Positions 61,697-64,000 of a DNA stretch of 64,000 bases are shown in pieces. The notes beneath the pieces are model-generated. The model worked only from the letters and a program-made list of their open reading frames with translations. It made no database searches and was not told the origin of the DNA. The first letter of the stretch is position 1. The number at the start of each line of letters is the position of its first letter. Source of the stretch: Pseudomaricurvus sp033283335 (GTDB lineage Bacteria > Pseudomonadota > Gammaproteobacteria > Pseudomonadales > Cellvibrionaceae); contig JAWMQP010000002.1 in assembly GCA_033283335.1 (NCBI GenBank), forward strand, positions 310,001 to 374,000, in the 5' to 3' direction. The position numbers and the translations under genes were made by a program.

Positions 61697-63823
61697 ATGA
61701 GTGATCAAGCAGCCAAGTCCGGCTCTGCGGTACTTGTCCCTGTCTTCGTCCCCGCTGTTGTTGTGATCGTCCTGTTGGTCTTGGGCACTATCAGCAATCC
61801 TGATGTGGCCGGTTCTGCGTTTGCATCGACACTGGCCTACATTACCAGCACCTTTGGCTGGTTTTACATGCTGTCGGTGGCATTTTTTCTCGTGTTTATC
61901 GTGGGTATTGCGTTGACTCGCTGGGGGCATATCAAGCTCGGGCCGGATCACGCAGATCCGCAATACAGTTTTCCCGCCTGGTTTGCGATGCTGTTTTCTG
62001 CTGGTTATGGCATTGCCTTGTTGTTTTTTGGCGTGGCCGAGCCTGTATTGCATTATGCCTCACCGCCTGAAGGCGCGGCAGAAACCGTAGACTCTGCCAT
62101 GCAGGCAATGCAGATCGCTTTTTTCCACTGGGGTTTTCACATTTGGGCGATTTATGGCCTTGTCGGTTTAGCATTGGCGTATTTTGCATTCCGTCATGGG
62201 TTGCCGTTATCGATACGCTCAGCACTTTACCCTCTGATCGGGGATCGAATTTACGGCCCCATTGGTCATGCCGTGGATGTATTTGCAATACTCGGCACTT
62301 TATTCGGGATCGCGACTACCCTCGGCTTATCGGTCACGCAGATTAATACCGGTATTCACTATCTGTGGCCGGAAATCCCCATCAACACCACTGTGCAAGT
62401 TATCAGTATTATCTGCATAACCGGGTTGGCGATATTTTCCGTGGTGGCGGGAATGGATAAAGGGGTCAAGCGTCTGTCTATCCTCAATATGGTGTTGGCC
62501 ATTGTATTGATGACTTTCGTATTTTTGGCCGGACCGTCAATTCATATTCTTGAGAGCTTTTTGCAAAATACCGGCAGTTATCTCAATAACATTATTGGGC
62601 GCACTTTTAACCTGCAGGCCTATTCGCGCAGTGACTGGATTGGTAACTGGACGTTGTTCATTTTCGGCTGGACCATTGCCTGGGCACCCTTTGTGGGATT
62701 GTTTATCGCCAAAATCAGTCGTGGCCGCACCATTCGTGAATTTGTCTTTGGTGTTATGTTTGTGCCGACCCTGTTTACCTTTTTATGGTTCTCGATATTT
62801 GGGGATACTGCGCTTAATGCCATTATGAATGAGGGCTATACCTCACTTATCGGGGAAGTCCAGGACAACAAGGCCATTGCCCTGTTTAAACTCTATGAAA
62901 TTTTGCCGCTGACATCGATTGTCTCCTTCATCACGGTATTGTTGATTATCACCTTTTTTGTTACCTCGTCGGATTCTGGGTCTTTGGTGATTGATTCCCT
63001 GGCATCGGGAGGAGCGCTGGAGTCGCCAGTTTGGCACCGAGTTTTCTGGGCTTCTGTTGAAGGGATTGTGGCATCAGTGTTGTTGCTTGCTGGTGGGCTG
63101 AGTGCACTGCAGACCATGAGTGTCGCCAGTGCCTTACCGTTTTGTGTGATTATGATTATTGCCGCTGTGGGGATGTGGCGTGCTCTGGTCATTGAAGGCC
63201 ATCATCAGAAGAGTTTAAAGGTAGACATTCAGCAGCGCTTTTCTGGTACCAATGGCCGGGGACTTTGGCGTCGGAGACTACACTCTCTGGTGTCCTTTCC
63301 TCAGCGTGAGGAAGTACAGGCTTTTATGGATACAACCGCCAGTAAGGCCATGCAGAGAGTTGAGCGGGAACTGTTGAAGGAAGGGTGGCAGGCTGAGGTT
63401 CACCATGATGAGGAGCACCAGCGCATTTACCTGGAAGTGATTAAGGAAGATAAGGTCGATTTTGTTTACGAAATCCGCCTACTCGAACATGCTCTGCCCG
63501 ACTATGCTTATCCAGAAATGCCACGCGATGGAGAGAGTGATCTTTCCTACTACCGCGCTGAAGTGTTTTTGCGTCGTGGCGGGCAGTTGTACGATGTTTT
63601 TGGGTTTGACCAGCAGGATATTATTACCGATATTCTTGATCAGTTTGAAAAACATCTGCACTTCCTGCATATCTCACCGGCTATTTTGCCGTGGAGAATG
63701 GAAGAACACGATGACATGCTGACTTCTCCACCGGAACCACCTGCACAGGCGCCCGGTGTGAAGGCTGATAGTCGAGCAGATCGCGTTCAGCGGAAGACGG
63801 CAGAGGGGTCTACCATCGATTGA
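61697..63823 (+). CDS. betT: BCCT-family transporter, BetT-like
   Basis: A 708-residue transporter. About twelve helices are followed by a C-terminal cytoplasmic domain of roughly 170 residues, as in BetT. The first Trp box in FFHWGFHIWAIYGL is intact. The second, usually FWAWW, reads IFGWT in WTLFIFGWTIAWAPF, so one Trp of the cation cage is Thr. KISRGRTIREFV is conserved. The ATG at 61697 has GGAAGG upstream. Uptake of choline or another quaternary compound is inferred; exact substrate uncertain. Confidence 0.88.
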   Translation: MSDQAAKSGSAVLVPVFVPAVVVIVLLVLGTISNPDVAGSAFASTLAYITSTFGWFYMLSVAFFLVFIVGIALTRWGHIKLGPDHADPQYSFPAWFAMLFSAGYGIALLFFGVAEPVLHYASPPEGAAETVDSAMQAMQIAFFHWGFHIWAIYGLVGLALAYFAFRHGLPLSIRSALYPLIGDRIYGPIGHAVDVFAILGTLFGIATTLGLSVTQINTGIHYLWPEIPINTTVQVISIICITGLAIFSVVAGMDKGVKRLSILNMVLAIVLMTFVFLAGPSIHILESFLQNTGSYLNNIIGRTFNLQAYSRSDWIGNWTLFIFGWTIAWAPFVGLFIAKISRGRTIREFVFGVMFVPTLFTFLWFSIFGDTALNAIMNEGYTSLIGEVQDNKAIALFKLYEILPLTSIVSFITVLLIITFFVTSSDSGSLVIDSLASGGALESPVWHRVFWASVEGIVASVLLLAGGLSALQTMSVASALPFCVIMIIAAVGMWRALVIEGHHQKSLKVDIQQRFSGTNGRGLWRRRLHSLVSFPQREEVQAFMDTTASKAMQRVERELLKEGWQAEVHHDEEHQRIYLEVIKEDKVDFVYEIRLLEHALPDYAYPEMPRDGESDLSYYRAEVFLRRGGQLYDVFGFDQQDIITDILDQFEKHLHFLHISPAILPWRMEEHDDMLTSPPEPPAQAPGVKADSRADRVQRKTAEGSTID

Positions 63824-63885
63824 GACATTGAGCAGTCCGGATCTTGCATCGATGGCAATACCATCATTTGATCGGGAGGCGAGCA

Positions 63886-64000
63886 ATGAAGTTCTTTGCG
63901 GGGATGCCCACAGCCAGAACGACAAGTTTGCTGGCACTTTTAACGCTGTCCTCTTACTGTACTGTTTGCCTGGCCGAAGACCCTACTGTCGCCGCTCTAC
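63886..64000 (+). CDS. Exported protein, start only
   Basis: The last 115 bases open a gene at 63886 (GGGAGG upstream) coding for a signal peptide (TSLLALLTLSSYCTVCLA) and a few mature residues (EDPTVAAL). It lies 62 bases after the transporter and may be co-transcribed. Function cannot be judged from this part. Confidence 0.7.
   Translation, partial: MKFFAGMPTARTTSLLALLTLSSYCTVCLAEDPTVAAL

Overview
The window reads as a chromosomal stretch of an aerobic, Gram-negative gammaproteobacterium. Signs are outer-membrane and Lol-type genes, LTAC-type lipoproteins, a DODA-type extradiol dioxygenase, DUF2164/DUF1428/DUF3429 genes, and many oxygenase, short-chain dehydrogenase (SDR) and CoA-ligase genes. 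A marine, hydrocarbon- or steroid-degrading Cellvibrionales-like lineage would fit, but that is a guess from gene content. I see no rRNA, tRNA, CRISPR array, transposase or phage gene. Gene starts were chosen by Shine-Dalgarno (SD) spacing and family N-termini, so several differ from the longest open frame.

Layout. 1-3244: end of a copper P-type ATPase, a DUF3147 membrane protein, a DUF2157/GDYXXLXY pair and a small MscS channel. 3613-8453: a three-gene operon for a 2-oxoacid:acceptor oxidoreductase and an FAD/Fe-S electron-transfer protein. 8792-28247: a catabolic region. It starts with a SOUL haem protein, then holds a P450, a truncated haemoglobin, a TauD-type dioxygenase and an SDR. Next is a tight operon of Baeyer-Villiger monooxygenase, Rieske oxygenase, ThDP enzyme and aldehyde dehydrogenase. 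Two acyl-CoA synthetases, malonyl-CoA decarboxylase, a CaiB-type CoA-transferase and another SDR follow. Together they look able to oxygenate a hydrophobic or alicyclic ketone-type substrate, cleave it to an aldehyde, oxidise that to an acid and pass it through CoA esters. The substrate cannot be read from sequence.

28244-29443: small accessory genes. 29554-34896: a five-gene envelope transport operon (LolA-like carrier, two FtsX/MacB-type permeases, ATPase, outer-membrane barrel). 35002-42362: an N-type rotary ATPase operon (atpD-C-Q-B-E-F-A-G) without atpR, whose last gene overlaps an ACR3 arsenite-efflux gene. 42544-48086: DUF3429 and SDR pair, then a FAN1-like VRR-NUC nuclease next to a nuclease-helicase of the Rad3/DinG family. 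48264-55873: lipoprotein, two GNATs, DODA-type dioxygenase, a divergent alcohol dehydrogenase/LysR pair, SGNH hydrolase, a PLA2-like secreted protein and a patatin. 55944-61599: a second catabolic operon (SDR, Zn-dehydrogenase, MBL hydrolase, esterase) with a divergent sulfotransferase. 61697-64000: a BetT-like BCCT transporter and the start of an exported protein.

The most unusual sequence-level signal is a recurring pattern of short tandem duplications (12-21 bp, 2-4 copies) at or beside gene ends and starts. Examples lie at 6575, 25597, 34967, 43703, 45523, 53495 and 54720. Several begin at a stop codon or duplicate a start codon. The most unusual gene arrangement is the N-ATPase operon that lacks atpR and is translationally coupled to an arsenite exporter.
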